Below, in pieces: positions 1-8,639 of a DNA stretch of 38,852 nucleotides. Below the pieces are notes generated by a model that was not told the origin of the DNA, did not search any database, and saw nothing but the letters and a program-made list of their open reading frames with translations. Made by a program: the position numbers and the translations under genes. This DNA is from a virus: IMG/VR virus record IMGVR_UViG_3300030688_000062, positions 1 to 38,852 of that record. One strand, 5' to 3'. Numbering within the stretch: position 1 is the stretch's first letter; the number at the start of each line of letters is the position of its first letter.

Positions 1-127
1 TCCTGAAGGGACAATACCTGAGCTCCGGTGGTACCATCTCGCTTTCTCAGATGGCCACCTTATACAGCGCCGTATCAAGCGGATCTGCCCTGTCTACTCC
101 TTCTCTGGCACCTGCTAATCCGACCGT
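1..127. repeat. Terminal direct repeat, left copy (circular closure)
   Basis: These 127 bases are identical to 38726-38852. The repeat lies inside the capsid gene and the reading frame continues across it. The length equals a common maximum assembler k-mer, so this is most likely the overlap of a circular contig and not a biological terminal repeat. The unique genome length is 38,725 bp. Confidence 0.95.
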
Positions 128-590
128 ATTCGACTACTACGAGCAGCTGATGACACCGACCGTCCGTGAGACCTACTCCGAGACCGGCCGCTACAACCTA
201 GCTTCCCGTCCTGATTCCGCCGGCGGCATGAGTCGCGATGGATTAGTTGGACGCTCTGGATTCACCGCCATTTCCTACCGCGGAGTACCGATTGTCCGTG
301 ACTACAAGGCTCCCTCCGGTAACTTGTACATGATTAACGAGGACACGCTCGAGTGGCGCGGAGCCAAGGGTTGGGCTGCTCTTAACTACCAGGGCGTTCC
401 CTTCACTCACTCAACCATCGAAGGCGTTTACTCCGAGGCACCTCTCAAGAGCATTGACGGATTCGGCTGGAGCACCTTCCGAGCTCCTATGAACCAGTTC
501 GGTGTTGTTGCTGACGTGTTGATGGCCGGTAACCTTCTCTGCAAGCGTTCTAACCGTAACGGCGTGTATACGGCAATTACGGGAATCTAG
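1..590 (+). CDS. Major capsid protein, C-terminal part (continues from 38224)
   Basis: This is the 3' part of the capsid gene that begins at 38224. Joining 38224-38725 to 1-590 gives one frame of 363 codons plus stop. The true start is at 38224; the internal ATG at 51 is not the start. The N-terminal part opens with a short arm, then an acidic helix and a stretch that reads like the spine helix and E-loop of HK97-fold coat proteins. Context agrees: portal and scaffold-like genes lie directly upstream, and decoration-like proteins follow. The family assignment rests on gene order and overall composition, since no single signature motif is diagnostic. Product: the main shell subunit of the head, and a plausible client of the phage GroEL/GroES. 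Confidence 0.85.
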   Translation, partial: LKGQYLSSGGTISLSQMATLYSAVSSGSALSTPSLAPANPTVFDYYEQLMTPTVRETYSETGRYNLASRPDSAGGMSRDGLVGRSGFTAISYRGVPIVRDYKAPSGNLYMINEDTLEWRGAKGWAALNYQGVPFTHSTIEGVYSEAPLKSIDGFGWSTFRAPMNQFGVVADVLMAGNLLCKRSNRNGVYTAITGI

Positions 591-628
591 CCTTAACTAC
601 ATTAGCCAACGTACTAATACTCGCCCTT

Positions 629-1366
629 ATGAAACTCGCCGCATCCAACCCCATAATCATCGACTTCGACCCGTTCAACACGAGCACCGTGCAGCAACAC
701 GACCTCGGGACGGAGTTCAAGCTCTCTGACGATCGCTCCTTCCGCTACTCGCTCGCCGGTGCTGCCAACCTTTCTGCCGGAAAGTGCAACACCGCCCCGG
801 TGCAGAAGACCAACCACATGAATGTCGCTGTCCAAGCTGCTGCTGCCATCGGAGCTACCTCCGTCTCGCTGACGCTCGGCGCTACCGCAGCTTTAGCTAA
901 CGAGTACGCCGAGGGCCTCCTGGTCGTTGGTCTTACTCCTGGTCAGGGCCACTCGTACAAGATCAGCTCGAACCCTGCCAACGCCGGATCCCTGACGATC
1001 ACCGTTCCCCTGTTCGACCCGATACAGGTTGCGCTTACCACCTCGAGCAAGGCCTCCCTCGTGCATAACGTCTCTAACGGAACCGTCGAGGGTACCGTTC
1101 AGACTATCCGTCCCTCCGGCGTTACCATGACGCCTGTCACTGCCGCCAACTACTACTTCGGCCAGATCCACGGTGTCGCATCTACCCTGAATGACGGAGC
1201 GATCGCGCTTGGCAGCTGGGTAACGCTTTCCAGCTCAGTATCCGGCGCCGTAGCCGCCATGTCCGCGACCTACGGTACCGCTCTGCTTACTCCCCGCGTC
1301 GGTGAGATGCGCGTCAAGGTAGGTGTCGACACCCAGTACGAGCCGGTCTTCCTGGACATCGCCTAA
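629..1366 (+). CDS. Head-associated structural protein (hypothetical)
   Basis: The product has 245 residues and starts at the first ATG after the capsid stop, 38 nt downstream, without a Shine-Dalgarno sequence. It is rich in Ala, Thr, Ser, Val and Gly, with alternating hydrophobic residues that suggest beta structure. It has no signal peptide or membrane segment. A gene of this size directly after the capsid gene is typically a head decoration or head-completion protein. I do not recognise the family. The role is inferred from position and composition only. Confidence 0.7.
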   Translation: MKLAASNPIIIDFDPFNTSTVQQHDLGTEFKLSDDRSFRYSLAGAANLSAGKCNTAPVQKTNHMNVAVQAAAAIGATSVSLTLGATAALANEYAEGLLVVGLTPGQGHSYKISSNPANAGSLTITVPLFDPIQVALTTSSKASLVHNVSNGTVEGTVQTIRPSGVTMTPVTAANYYFGQIHGVASTLNDGAIALGSWVTLSSSVSGAVAAMSATYGTALLTPRVGEMRVKVGVDTQYEPVFLDIA

Positions 1367-1385
1367 TCAGCCTAACCTAACAGCT

Positions 1386-1931
1386 ATGGCTGAATACATC
1401 GAGCAGTACATCCCGGTAGTCCAGCAGGTCGGCCTGCAGACAAAGAAGAACATCATCCTTGGGGGATCCGCTAACCTTGACCTATCGGGGACTAGTGGAT
1501 TCGTAAAGGGGTTCTCTTCCCAGATAATTTCCGGTCAGGGAGCAACGGCAACGCTTACCACGGGACAGAGTGGCGCGATATGCTTATTCGACCGGGCCGC
1601 AGGCATAATCTATACACTTCCTGCCCCGGTTCCTGGTAACCAGTTCACATTCCTAGTAACGGTTTCGGTTACCAGCAACAACCATAAGATCATCACTGAC
1701 ACCGGTACTACCCTTTTGATCGGCCAGATTGCTAATGCAGTTGCGGCGGGTACCAACACGACTTTCATAGGAAACGGAACTACTCACATCTCCCTCACTC
1801 AGAATGGAACGACTACGGGAGGATTAATCGGATCATGGATCAACCTGATATGTACTACTACTTCCCAATGGATAGTCGACGGAGTAACACTGGGAAGCGG
1901 AACCGTCGCCACGCCGTTCGCAACAACCTAG
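1386..1931 (+). CDS. Decoration / head fibre-like structural protein
   Basis: The product has 181 residues from the ATG at 1386; the frame is open further upstream, but that would overlap the previous gene. Residues 1-20 form a short N-terminal segment. The rest is Gly/Thr-rich and beta-prone, with a stretch (GQSGAICLFDRAAGIIYTLP) of the kind seen in small phage surface proteins that display an Ig-like or jelly-roll domain. It lies 19 nt after the previous gene and ends 1 nt before the next, so the three genes behind the capsid look co-transcribed. A capsid decoration role is inference. Confidence 0.65.
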   Translation: MAEYIEQYIPVVQQVGLQTKKNIILGGSANLDLSGTSGFVKGFSSQIISGQGATATLTTGQSGAICLFDRAAGIIYTLPAPVPGNQFTFLVTVSVTSNNHKIITDTGTTLLIGQIANAVAAGTNTTFIGNGTTHISLTQNGTTTGGLIGSWINLICTTTSQWIVDGVTLGSGTVATPFATT

Positions 1932-1932
1932 T

Positions 1933-2202
1933 ATGTATGCACATATCGTAGACACAACAGTAACTCAGGTATTCACTGGATACGTCCGCAAGGCCCTCAT
2001 CCAGGTGAACGCCGCCCTTACCGGCACGATCACCGTGTACAACGCCACGGGAAGCAACACGACCCCAGTGGTCGCTGTCATCACCAACCCTACCGTGGGA
2101 AGCATGTACGAGTACTGGGACTTGGAGACGGGATTTAAGGTAGTGGCCTCCACCACCTGCGATATTACGGCATCTGGCGATGCTGGACGCGGCCCCAAGT
2201 AG
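1933..2202 (+). CDS. Small structural protein (hypothetical)
   Basis: An 89-residue protein starting 1 nt after the previous stop. It is Thr/Val-rich with predicted beta strands and no membrane segment. Similar small beta proteins follow decoration genes in many podovirus-like genomes and sit on the capsid or at the neck, but no family was recognised. A strong hairpin terminator follows within 11 nt, so this is the last gene of the capsid transcript. Confidence 0.6.
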   Translation: MYAHIVDTTVTQVFTGYVRKALIQVNAALTGTITVYNATGSNTTPVVAVITNPTVGSMYEYWDLETGFKVVASTTCDITASGDAGRGPK

Positions 2203-2212
2203 CCGAAAGAAC

Positions 2213-2242
2213 AAGAAGGCCCCTTACAAGGCCTTCTTTCTT
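2213..2242 (+). terminator. Rho-independent terminator after the capsid cluster
   Basis: A 9-bp perfect stem (2213-2221 pairs with 2230-2238, AAGAAGGCC/GGCCTTCTT) has an 8-nt loop and a T-rich tail. It separates the capsid/decoration cluster from the next gene block, which has a possible -10 box (TATAGT, 2272-2277) 24 nt before its ATG. Confidence 0.85.
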
Positions 2243-2301
2243 GCGTTTAGGCGCAGTTAGGGAGTAGACTTTATAGTATCATCTATCATTAAGGCGACTA
2301 T

Positions 2302-3021
2302 ATGCCTGCTGAGCGCGAACACAGCCCGGAAGACCGGGTAAAGATCAAGAACATCATTGAGACGAACGGAAAAGACGTTGCCACATTTTGGCGCACTGTT
2401 TACCGCAAGGAAGGTGTTAAGGACTTGAACGGGGGAGTATCCGTGCGTGAAACGGCTAGTGAACAAGAGTTTGAGTGGGACTTTGCTAAGGGATTCTTTT
2501 TCTCCTGGGGGAATGAGTACTACGTCATTCGACCTGGCGAGGAAAAGGTATATCCACGCTTCCTCGCAGAACATGCGGTGGATCATATGGTGCAGTACAT
2601 GCTCAATAAGGAGTACCAGGCCACTCGCCGCTCTCTTGAGTCGGGCCTAGTAGCCTACGACAACAACATCCTCAACAATGAGGCTAAGAAAAAGGCATAC
2701 CGCAACCGAATTATCGTCGGTGTAGAGGAATACCGAGGGGCTTCCAATGATTCCTTTGAGCAGATTCTTGCCAAAGAGTTCGGTGGAAATTTCGATGAGG
2801 TAGCCGAACCCCAGATCAACAAAGAAGATGTTCTAATTACTAAAGACGAGGTGGAGCAATGGACCCCTCCAGTTCCCCAGAAGCCTAAAGATGTTATACC
2901 TCCGACTGATAACCCTGAACTGAAGGCCATGCGTGAGGAAGCCGACATTAACGACGTAGAGTACACAGCTTCCGACTCTGCCGCGATCATCAAGAGCAAG
3001 ATCCTTAAGGCTATGGCGTGA
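2302..3021 (+). CDS. Hypothetical virion-cluster protein, paralogue of the next gene
   Basis: The product has 239 residues, starting at an ATG 24 nt after a TATAGT box. Residues about 53-120 (around FFFSWGNEYYVIRPGEEKVYP and the following helix) resemble residues 35-90 of the product of the gene starting at 3018, so the two are probably diverged paralogues. The C-terminal 70 residues are charged and Pro-rich, and end in a short helix. The position between capsid and tail genes suggests a neck, assembly or internal head role. I do not recognise a family. Confidence 0.65.
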   Translation: MPAEREHSPEDRVKIKNIIETNGKDVATFWRTVYRKEGVKDLNGGVSVRETASEQEFEWDFAKGFFFSWGNEYYVIRPGEEKVYPRFLAEHAVDHMVQYMLNKEYQATRRSLESGLVAYDNNILNNEAKKKAYRNRIIVGVEEYRGASNDSFEQILAKEFGGNFDEVAEPQINKEDVLITKDEVEQWTPPVPQKPKDVIPPTDNPELKAMREEADINDVEYTASDSAAIIKSKILKAMA

Positions 3022-3602
3022 GCGCCCCGGAAGACGAGCTCTGGACGGTCTGCAACGTCTGCGTCGGTGACCTTGGCACCGACCTGACGTACGGCTACTC
3101 CTACGCCGACTACTTCGAGGTTCGGTGGGAGGGCGAGCCGTTCAGGCTTCCTCCCGGCGAGACGGCCGTGGTGCCCCGGTACCTCGCCGATCACTTCGCC
3201 AAGCACCTCACCGACCATATCCTCAAGAGAGACGGGCGGATGCTGCACGACGAGTCCCTGAGAAAGACCCTCATGGAGAGAATAATCCTAAGCAAAGCAG
3301 ATGGAACTGACAGAATTGAGCAAGGAACTGGAGATTCACTTGAGCAAAGCTCGGGAGGCGGAAGCAAGAGTATTGGAGGCACAGGGGGAGGCGATAAGTT
3401 GGGAAGCGAAGTCGAAACTGTTCAAGGAGAAAGTCCAGAAGACGGAAGCTTACCTCCTAGAACTGGAATTGAAGGTGAAGGAGGCGAAGGAAATCCTGGA
3501 GTCCTCGGAATCGGAACGGCAGCGTCTGGATTTGGAAGCACAGGAAAACCGGAAGTATCTTATCGCATCCGCAGTGGAGAAGATAAAAAAACTAGAAGCT
3601 GA
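3018..3602 (+). CDS. Hypothetical protein overlapping a coiled-coil gene
   Basis: The GTG start at 3018 overlaps the previous stop (GTGA). Residues 1-95 are protein-like, with GC-rich third positions. They include YFEVRWEGEPFRLPPGETA and a helix ending in MERIILSKA, resembling the middle of the preceding protein. From base 3301 the frame becomes Gly/Ser/Glu-rich and runs 302 bases over the next gene in another frame. That tail looks like an out-of-frame reading of the coiled coil. The functional product may end near residue 95, be fused to the coiled coil by a frameshift, or carry a low-complexity tail. Confidence 0.5.
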   Translation: MSAPEDELWTVCNVCVGDLGTDLTYGYSYADYFEVRWEGEPFRLPPGETAVVPRYLADHFAKHLTDHILKRDGRMLHDESLRKTLMERIILSKADGTDRIEQGTGDSLEQSSGGGSKSIGGTGGGDKLGSEVETVQGESPEDGSLPPRTGIEGEGGEGNPGVLGIGTAASGFGSTGKPEVSYRIRSGEDKKTRS

Positions 3603-4095
3603 GTTTAAGGAAGAAAAAGCTTTTTCGGAGGCTCTGATAGAGCAAGCTTCAGAAACAATATTTAACCAGCGGCAAGAAGTAGAGCAAGCCGAAAAGGACC
3701 TTTTAGTATCAAAAGAAGCGTTTTCCTTGCAAAACTCGGCACTGGTAGCCAATGAAAAACGCCTCATGGAACAGTTGGAGGAGTTTGAGGCCAAGGAATC
3801 GGCCCTTTCTGGCCGCCTTAAAGATGTCGGAAAGCGCGAGGAGGCTCTCGCCAAGTCCGAGCTGCTCATGGCCGAGCGCAAGGCCGCCCTGGCCAAACTG
3901 GAACAGTCCAGCCGAAAGGAGTCCGAGTCTATCGCCCTGAGCCGCCAGGAGGCATCCGAGGCGCAAAAGAAGGCATTGGAGCTTGCCGACGCCTACGAGC
4001 GCCGCCTGGCCGCCCTGGGCGAGAAGGAGAAGGTCCTGAAGGTACGTGAGATACGCCTGGCTGATAGAGAGGGTGTTGCGCTTTCTCACGGCTAG
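3301..4095 (+). CDS. Long coiled-coil protein
   Basis: A 264-residue protein that is almost entirely a heptad-patterned, Glu/Lys/Ala/Leu-rich coiled coil. It has no signal peptide or membrane segment. The ATG at 3301 lies inside the preceding gene; this frame is open only from 3292, just after a TAA, so the N-terminus is well defined. It is +1 relative to the 3018 frame. The location among neck and tail genes suggests an assembly scaffold or internal structural rod, which is inference. Confidence 0.7.
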   Translation: MELTELSKELEIHLSKAREAEARVLEAQGEAISWEAKSKLFKEKVQKTEAYLLELELKVKEAKEILESSESERQRLDLEAQENRKYLIASAVEKIKKLEAEFKEEKAFSEALIEQASETIFNQRQEVEQAEKDLLVSKEAFSLQNSALVANEKRLMEQLEEFEAKESALSGRLKDVGKREEALAKSELLMAERKAALAKLEQSSRKESESIALSRQEASEAQKKALELADAYERRLAALGEKEKVLKVREIRLADREGVALSHG

Positions 4096-4110
4096 ACGTA
4101 TTCTTGTGAT

Positions 4111-4305
4111 ATGAGCCTTACTCCCTGGTCTATCAATGCGAATATCGACGCCAATGAGCGCCAGTACGACCAGTCCGGCGTGACTTACGACCAGGCAGGG
4201 CTTACCTATGACGGCATACTCGCTTCGGCAATCAGCCCGTCCCTATCACCCTGGACTCCTAATACTGCTCCGTCTCATACCTCCTGGACAATCGTTACCC
4301 CATGA
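4111..4305 (+). CDS. Small neck/tail-cluster protein
   Basis: A 64-residue protein. A short repeat (YDQSGVTYDQAGLTYDG) sits near residues 19-35, a pattern seen in small proteins of tailed-phage connector clusters. The stop overlaps the next start (ATGA at 4302), indicating translational coupling with the following tail gene. Function unknown. Confidence 0.6.
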   Translation: MSLTPWSINANIDANERQYDQSGVTYDQAGLTYDGILASAISPSLSPWTPNTAPSHTSWTIVTP

Positions 4306-5177
4306 GTACCTCAACCTTTCCTACTTCCCTTGACTCTTATACCAACCCGTCCTCGACGAACGCAGTTAATAGCCCGTCCTTAGCTGCCGGTCAAACCTTA
4401 CAGAATGATTCTTTAGCTGCTCTTGAGACTAAGATTGGTATAGATAACAGCTCGGTGACAACTACGATTGACTACAAAGTCAAGAACGCCGCAAGCCCGA
4501 TAAACTCGGCCATCACGCAGCTTCAGCAGAACGTAATCACGCTTTACACGGACACTGGTTCTGCTAATACGTATGTCATTACTCCCACCGTCTCTATCGG
4601 AGCGTATGCCAAGGGACAGGTTTTCTTTTTTATCGCTGCTAATACGAATACTGGAGCTTCCACTCTGAACGTCAACGGTCTAGGTGCAAAGGCTATTAAG
4701 TATCAAGGGATTGTACTTCCCGCTGGCTTTATCCAAACTCTTACGACAGTCCAAGTGATGTATGATGGGACTCAGTTCCAGTTACTTAACCCGGCTAGTA
4801 GCTTACTTGGTTTTGTAGATATTACGGCAGGTTTCATAACCACCAACACTACAGAAACTCCTATAACTGGAATGACTATTACTGTAAATGTACCCGCTGG
4901 AAGAAGGGTAAGATTGATATTATACGTCGAACATATCAGTACAACTGGCGTTCCAGGTGCTCTTATCATTGCTATTTCTGAGTCTGGTGTTGATCTGCAA
5001 AGGAATCAGACGAATAATGCTACATCAACTCGTCCAGATTTAGGAGGACCAGTTATACATATCCTTTCCCCAACAGCAGGTGCTCATACTTATTATGCTC
5101 AAGTTTCCCAAAACACTTCAGGGACTCTAACTATTGACTCTGGTTTTCATACACAGTTATCCGCTGAACTCATCTAA
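4302..5177 (+). CDS. Tail fibre/appendage-like structural protein
   Basis: A 291-residue protein coupled to the previous gene by an ATGA overlap. Residues 1-50 contain FPTSLDSYTNP followed by a Ser/Asn-rich stretch and LAALETKIGID, an N-terminal module common in phage tail or virion appendage proteins. The middle and C-terminal parts are Thr/Gly/Ile-rich beta structure, consistent with a trimeric fibre or jelly-roll end domain. It probably attaches to the neck or tail and may contact the host; the receptor role is inference. Confidence 0.65.
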   Translation: MSTSTFPTSLDSYTNPSSTNAVNSPSLAAGQTLQNDSLAALETKIGIDNSSVTTTIDYKVKNAASPINSAITQLQQNVITLYTDTGSANTYVITPTVSIGAYAKGQVFFFIAANTNTGASTLNVNGLGAKAIKYQGIVLPAGFIQTLTTVQVMYDGTQFQLLNPASSLLGFVDITAGFITTNTTETPITGMTITVNVPAGRRVRLILYVEHISTTGVPGALIIAISESGVDLQRNQTNNATSTRPDLGGPVIHILSPTAGAHTYYAQVSQNTSGTLTIDSGFHTQLSAELI

Positions 5178-6100
5178 TGGTAACCTACGACGACTTCCTC
5201 CAGTCCTGCTATGACCTTGCCGACGACATGTCGGCGGGGAACCAGGCGTTCCTGATTCGGATGGGCAACACCGCCTACCGGCGGGCCATGCGCTACTTCG
5301 GGCGGCAGTTCGAGGAACGCACCAAGACGACTACCACGGTAGCCGGGCAGCAGTACTACCAGCTCCCGATCGACTACGCCTTCGGTAAGAGCTTCAAGAC
5401 TCTGGTAGGGGCGTATTCCTATCCTACTGTTGAGGTCCTCTCACAGACCGAGTGGGACGAGCTGAACCGCATCACCACCCTCTCCAACACCCGGCCTACC
5501 CGCCACTACATCCGCCTGAATGCCGGCATCGGGGGTGACGAGGTGGGGTTCTGGCCTACTCCTTCAGCCTCCGGCGATCCGATTACCTTCGTCTATGAGG
5601 CGGTACCTTCCGACGTTCTGCAACCAGCAACTCTTGGCATGACCGGTTCCCTTTCCAACGCCAGCAATCTACTGAACGATTCTGCCTCAACCTTTACCCC
5701 TCTGTTGATAGGCCGTTATTTCTGCATACAGCCCCCATATGGAGACGGTCAGTACTATAAGGTCACTCAGTACGTCTCATCCACTCAGCTAGGCCTGCAG
5801 AATTACTATGAGGGTCCGACCTTCACGACCGAGCCGTACGGCATTTACGACCTGTTCGGCATTGCCGAGGAGGCTCAGATGGTGCCAGTCTACTACGCCA
5901 TGTGGCACTTCTACCTCATGCGCCGCAACAAGGACCTGGCAGACTACTACAAGGAGATGCACGACGAGGAGATGAAGAAGTGCCGGGACAACGAGGTGGC
6001 CAAGAGTCACGACAACATCATCTCCCGCAGGGGGGGCGATAACGGGGCGTTCCTGGACTATCCGCCCTGGTTCCCAAGCAACGGAATAACTCCCAGCTGA
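5177..6100 (+). CDS. Neck / head-tail connector protein (podovirus type)
   Basis: A 307-residue protein whose ATG overlaps the previous stop by one base (TAATGG). The N-terminal half, with YDDFLQSCYDLADDM and a conserved QYYQLP turn, and the helical C-terminus (YYAMWHFYLMRRNKDLADYY) match the plan of adaptor or tail-tubular proteins that follow the portal in short-tailed phages. It is Tyr- and Asp-rich with no membrane segment. It probably joins portal and tail nozzle. Confidence 0.65.
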   Translation: MVTYDDFLQSCYDLADDMSAGNQAFLIRMGNTAYRRAMRYFGRQFEERTKTTTTVAGQQYYQLPIDYAFGKSFKTLVGAYSYPTVEVLSQTEWDELNRITTLSNTRPTRHYIRLNAGIGGDEVGFWPTPSASGDPITFVYEAVPSDVLQPATLGMTGSLSNASNLLNDSASTFTPLLIGRYFCIQPPYGDGQYYKVTQYVSSTQLGLQNYYEGPTFTTEPYGIYDLFGIAEEAQMVPVYYAMWHFYLMRRNKDLADYYKEMHDEEMKKCRDNEVAKSHDNIISRRGGDNGAFLDYPPWFPSNGITPS

Positions 6101-6101
6101 T

Positions 6102-7649
6102 ATGGCTATCCAGGTACTTTCCATGACCCGCTTCAACGGCGGCATCGCCATTGGGGACAAGGAGACGATCACTTCCGTCTACAACCAGAACGGCCTCAAC
6201 AGCTCCTGGCGTTTTGGGGTAGGGGTTAATGTTCACGACGAGCCTTCCAAGTTCTCGGCCCTTCCCGCCTCAGTAAATGTCCTGTCTGGAACCTATGGCT
6301 CAGGAGCGGTCATCCAGGATGAGCCTAGGTGGTTCTGTAACGCTTCTCCTTACTCGGCTGCCACCTTTATGTACGGCTCTACCGGGAGGGTGTACCAGGA
6401 GTTAGCGGGGGTATGGATGTACCTGTTTACCGTCCCGTCCAGCGTGGGGAACGGCATGTGCATATTCAATGACTACCTCTACTGTGTGGGAGACACTACG
6501 ATCACCCAGTACGGGCCACTTGATGGAAGTCCTGCCGTCGTCAATAATTGGCAGACTGGGCTCAACTCGACCAACGCCCTGGGCTTCGCCCCCTGCCTGG
6601 TCGCTAATTACGGATTCTACGTCGGCAACGGCAACCAGATAAGCTCCTGGGGCAACAGCACCGGCTCCTACGTCTGGACGGCCTCGGCGGTAAGCATCAA
6701 CTCAACCCGCAACGTCATCTCGATGGTCCAGATCGAGCAGTACGTGGCCTTCGGGACTACCAGCAGCACCTCGATATTCGACAACGAGAAGGGGTATGTC
6801 TACATGTGGGACGGTGTTTCGCTCACCCCCAACTACTACAGCCCCGTTGACATGGGATCCAACAACTTCGTGGCCAACTACCGCAACCAGCTCCTGTCGG
6901 TCAACGGGATACAGGGCATGATCTACCTGGGAAACGACCCGTTCGTCAAGGTACACCAGCTTCCTTTCATTCCCATCTCCGGGAGCTGCCAGGTGTATCC
7001 TGGGGCTGTAACTACTTGGAAAGGAGAGGTCCATATCGGATTTGCCGCCAACTCATCCGACCCTAACTTCACCCGTGGCGTCTATGCCTGGGGAGCCAAG
7101 GTGAACGCCTACCCGGACGCCCTGACATGCAACTACCCGATATCCACCGGCAATACCGGTAGCACCGTGCAGGTCACCTCATGCGCCGGCTTCGGCAACT
7201 ACCTCTACATCGGCTGGCGGGACGGAAATACCTGTGGCGTGGACAAGGTTTCAGCCAGTAACAACCCGGTGAACGGTGCCCGGATCAACTTCATGGTATT
7301 TGACGACGGGCGCGTCCCCCAGCAGAAGAACGCCATGCAGCTGCACGTGTACCACTCAGCCCTGCGTCCTGGTGAGTCGGTTTCCATCTACTACCGGATA
7401 AACCGTACCGACGGCACTTCGCCGTTCCTTACGACGCCGGTCGTTACCCACTCCTACGGAGTGTCCCAGAACCCTGGAAGCACGATTGACTACAACCCCA
7501 ACGTGACCAAGTGGAGCCCCTCGACTTCCGATATTCCCCGCTTCCATGAATTAGAGATAGGGGTATCTGTCGGATGCGCTACCACTACGCCTTCCGTCTA
7601 CGCCGTTTCCATGATGTACGACGACCTTAAGGAAGAGGAAAGGTTCTAA
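6102..7649 (+). CDS. Beta-propeller-like tail (nozzle) protein
   Basis: A 515-residue protein starting 1 nt after the previous stop. It is rich in Gly, Tyr, Trp, Asn and Ser, with repeated blade-like units (GKG/YMWDG, VYAWG, LYIGWRDGN) spaced 40-60 residues apart. This is the composition of beta-propeller tail proteins. Position after the connector suits a tail nozzle or tubular protein B analogue of a podovirus. The fold is inferred from composition and spacing, not from a diagnostic motif. Confidence 0.65.
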   Translation: MAIQVLSMTRFNGGIAIGDKETITSVYNQNGLNSSWRFGVGVNVHDEPSKFSALPASVNVLSGTYGSGAVIQDEPRWFCNASPYSAATFMYGSTGRVYQELAGVWMYLFTVPSSVGNGMCIFNDYLYCVGDTTITQYGPLDGSPAVVNNWQTGLNSTNALGFAPCLVANYGFYVGNGNQISSWGNSTGSYVWTASAVSINSTRNVISMVQIEQYVAFGTTSSTSIFDNEKGYVYMWDGVSLTPNYYSPVDMGSNNFVANYRNQLLSVNGIQGMIYLGNDPFVKVHQLPFIPISGSCQVYPGAVTTWKGEVHIGFAANSSDPNFTRGVYAWGAKVNAYPDALTCNYPISTGNTGSTVQVTSCAGFGNYLYIGWRDGNTCGVDKVSASNNPVNGARINFMVFDDGRVPQQKNAMQLHVYHSALRPGESVSIYYRINRTDGTSPFLTTPVVTHSYGVSQNPGSTIDYNPNVTKWSPSTSDIPRFHELEIGVSVGCATTTPSVYAVSMMYDDLKEEERF

Positions 7650-7658
7650 TCATTACCT

Positions 7659-8639
7659 ATGAATTACTCATCTGGCAATTCGCTCGTACCTAGCGCCTCG
7701 ACTCCTTCCTCTTCGTCAGACGTCACTACCACGACCAGCTTCCAAGGTGGTGGAACGATCTCAAGTGGCACTTCGATGAACTGGGGAGGCCCGACAGGGA
7801 TAACTATTCAGGGAAACCAGGGGATGTGGGCAGGAGCACAGGCGTTCGCCGATGCGCTAACCTCATTCGACCTTCAAGGTAACTTCAAGGCGGTAGGAGG
7901 AACGTTCAGTGGGGCGATATCGGGAGCGACCGTTACTGGATCGGAAATTATCATTGGCTCTTCTACGGGAGACCATATCGACCTGACCACAGGGGGGGTA
8001 GGGACGGCGTATATTAACTTTTACGACAGTAGTGATAATTACGTCGGTTCCTTATTCTCTCAACCTGGAATATTTAGCATCGAGGGGGGGACTAGCGGCA
8101 CGATCAACGTTTCTGCCGGCGGAGTGGTTGAGGCGGTGGGTGCAGGGGGTTGGTCGGTGGTTGACAGCAGCGGTCACTCAATCGGCATATCCCCTTCTAC
8201 AGGAGCCAATATCCATGCCAATACTACGGTCTACGGGAACTTGTTAGCCACCGGAACCAAGTCGTTCGATATTCCTTACCCGAATGATTCCACTGGTAAG
8301 CGCCTCCAGTATATCTGCCCGGAATCCCCTGAGGTACTGGTGATGTGCCGGGGAATGGGAGCCGTCCCTAATCCTCCCCAGAACTTCCTGGATATAGCCG
8401 AGCCTAATACTATCCAGTATGTCATTGGTGATGACGGGTCAGGCGGGAAGAACTGGATAGCTACGGCTACCCGGCTCGGCTATACCGATTTTAACCCCGT
8501 TTACCAGGGGAAGGATACGGTCGCTACTGCCGACATTGCGGTTCCAAACCCTACATTACCAAGCACACCTATTGACAATGCTGCTACGGTAGCCTATAAC
8601 GTAACTGACACTAACAACTCCGATGTTCCAAAAGGCTAA
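7659..8639 (+). CDS. Tail fibre / tailspike-like protein
   Basis: A 326-residue protein with a low-complexity Ser/Thr N-terminus (1-45), then Gly/Thr/Ser-rich short beta repeats typical of fibres. At about residue 205 the motif TKSFDIPYPNDSTGKRLQY is followed by CPESPEVLVMCRG. This resembles the conserved segment near the end of many tail fibres, just before a chaperone or peptidase S74 type domain. It probably contacts the host surface. Its 3' end overlaps the next gene by 17 bases. Confidence 0.7.
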   Translation: MNYSSGNSLVPSASTPSSSSDVTTTTSFQGGGTISSGTSMNWGGPTGITIQGNQGMWAGAQAFADALTSFDLQGNFKAVGGTFSGAISGATVTGSEIIIGSSTGDHIDLTTGGVGTAYINFYDSSDNYVGSLFSQPGIFSIEGGTSGTINVSAGGVVEAVGAGGWSVVDSSGHSIGISPSTGANIHANTTVYGNLLATGTKSFDIPYPNDSTGKRLQYICPESPEVLVMCRGMGAVPNPPQNFLDIAEPNTIQYVIGDDGSGGKNWIATATRLGYTDFNPVYQGKDTVATADIAVPNPTLPSTPIDNAATVAYNVTDTNNSDVPKG

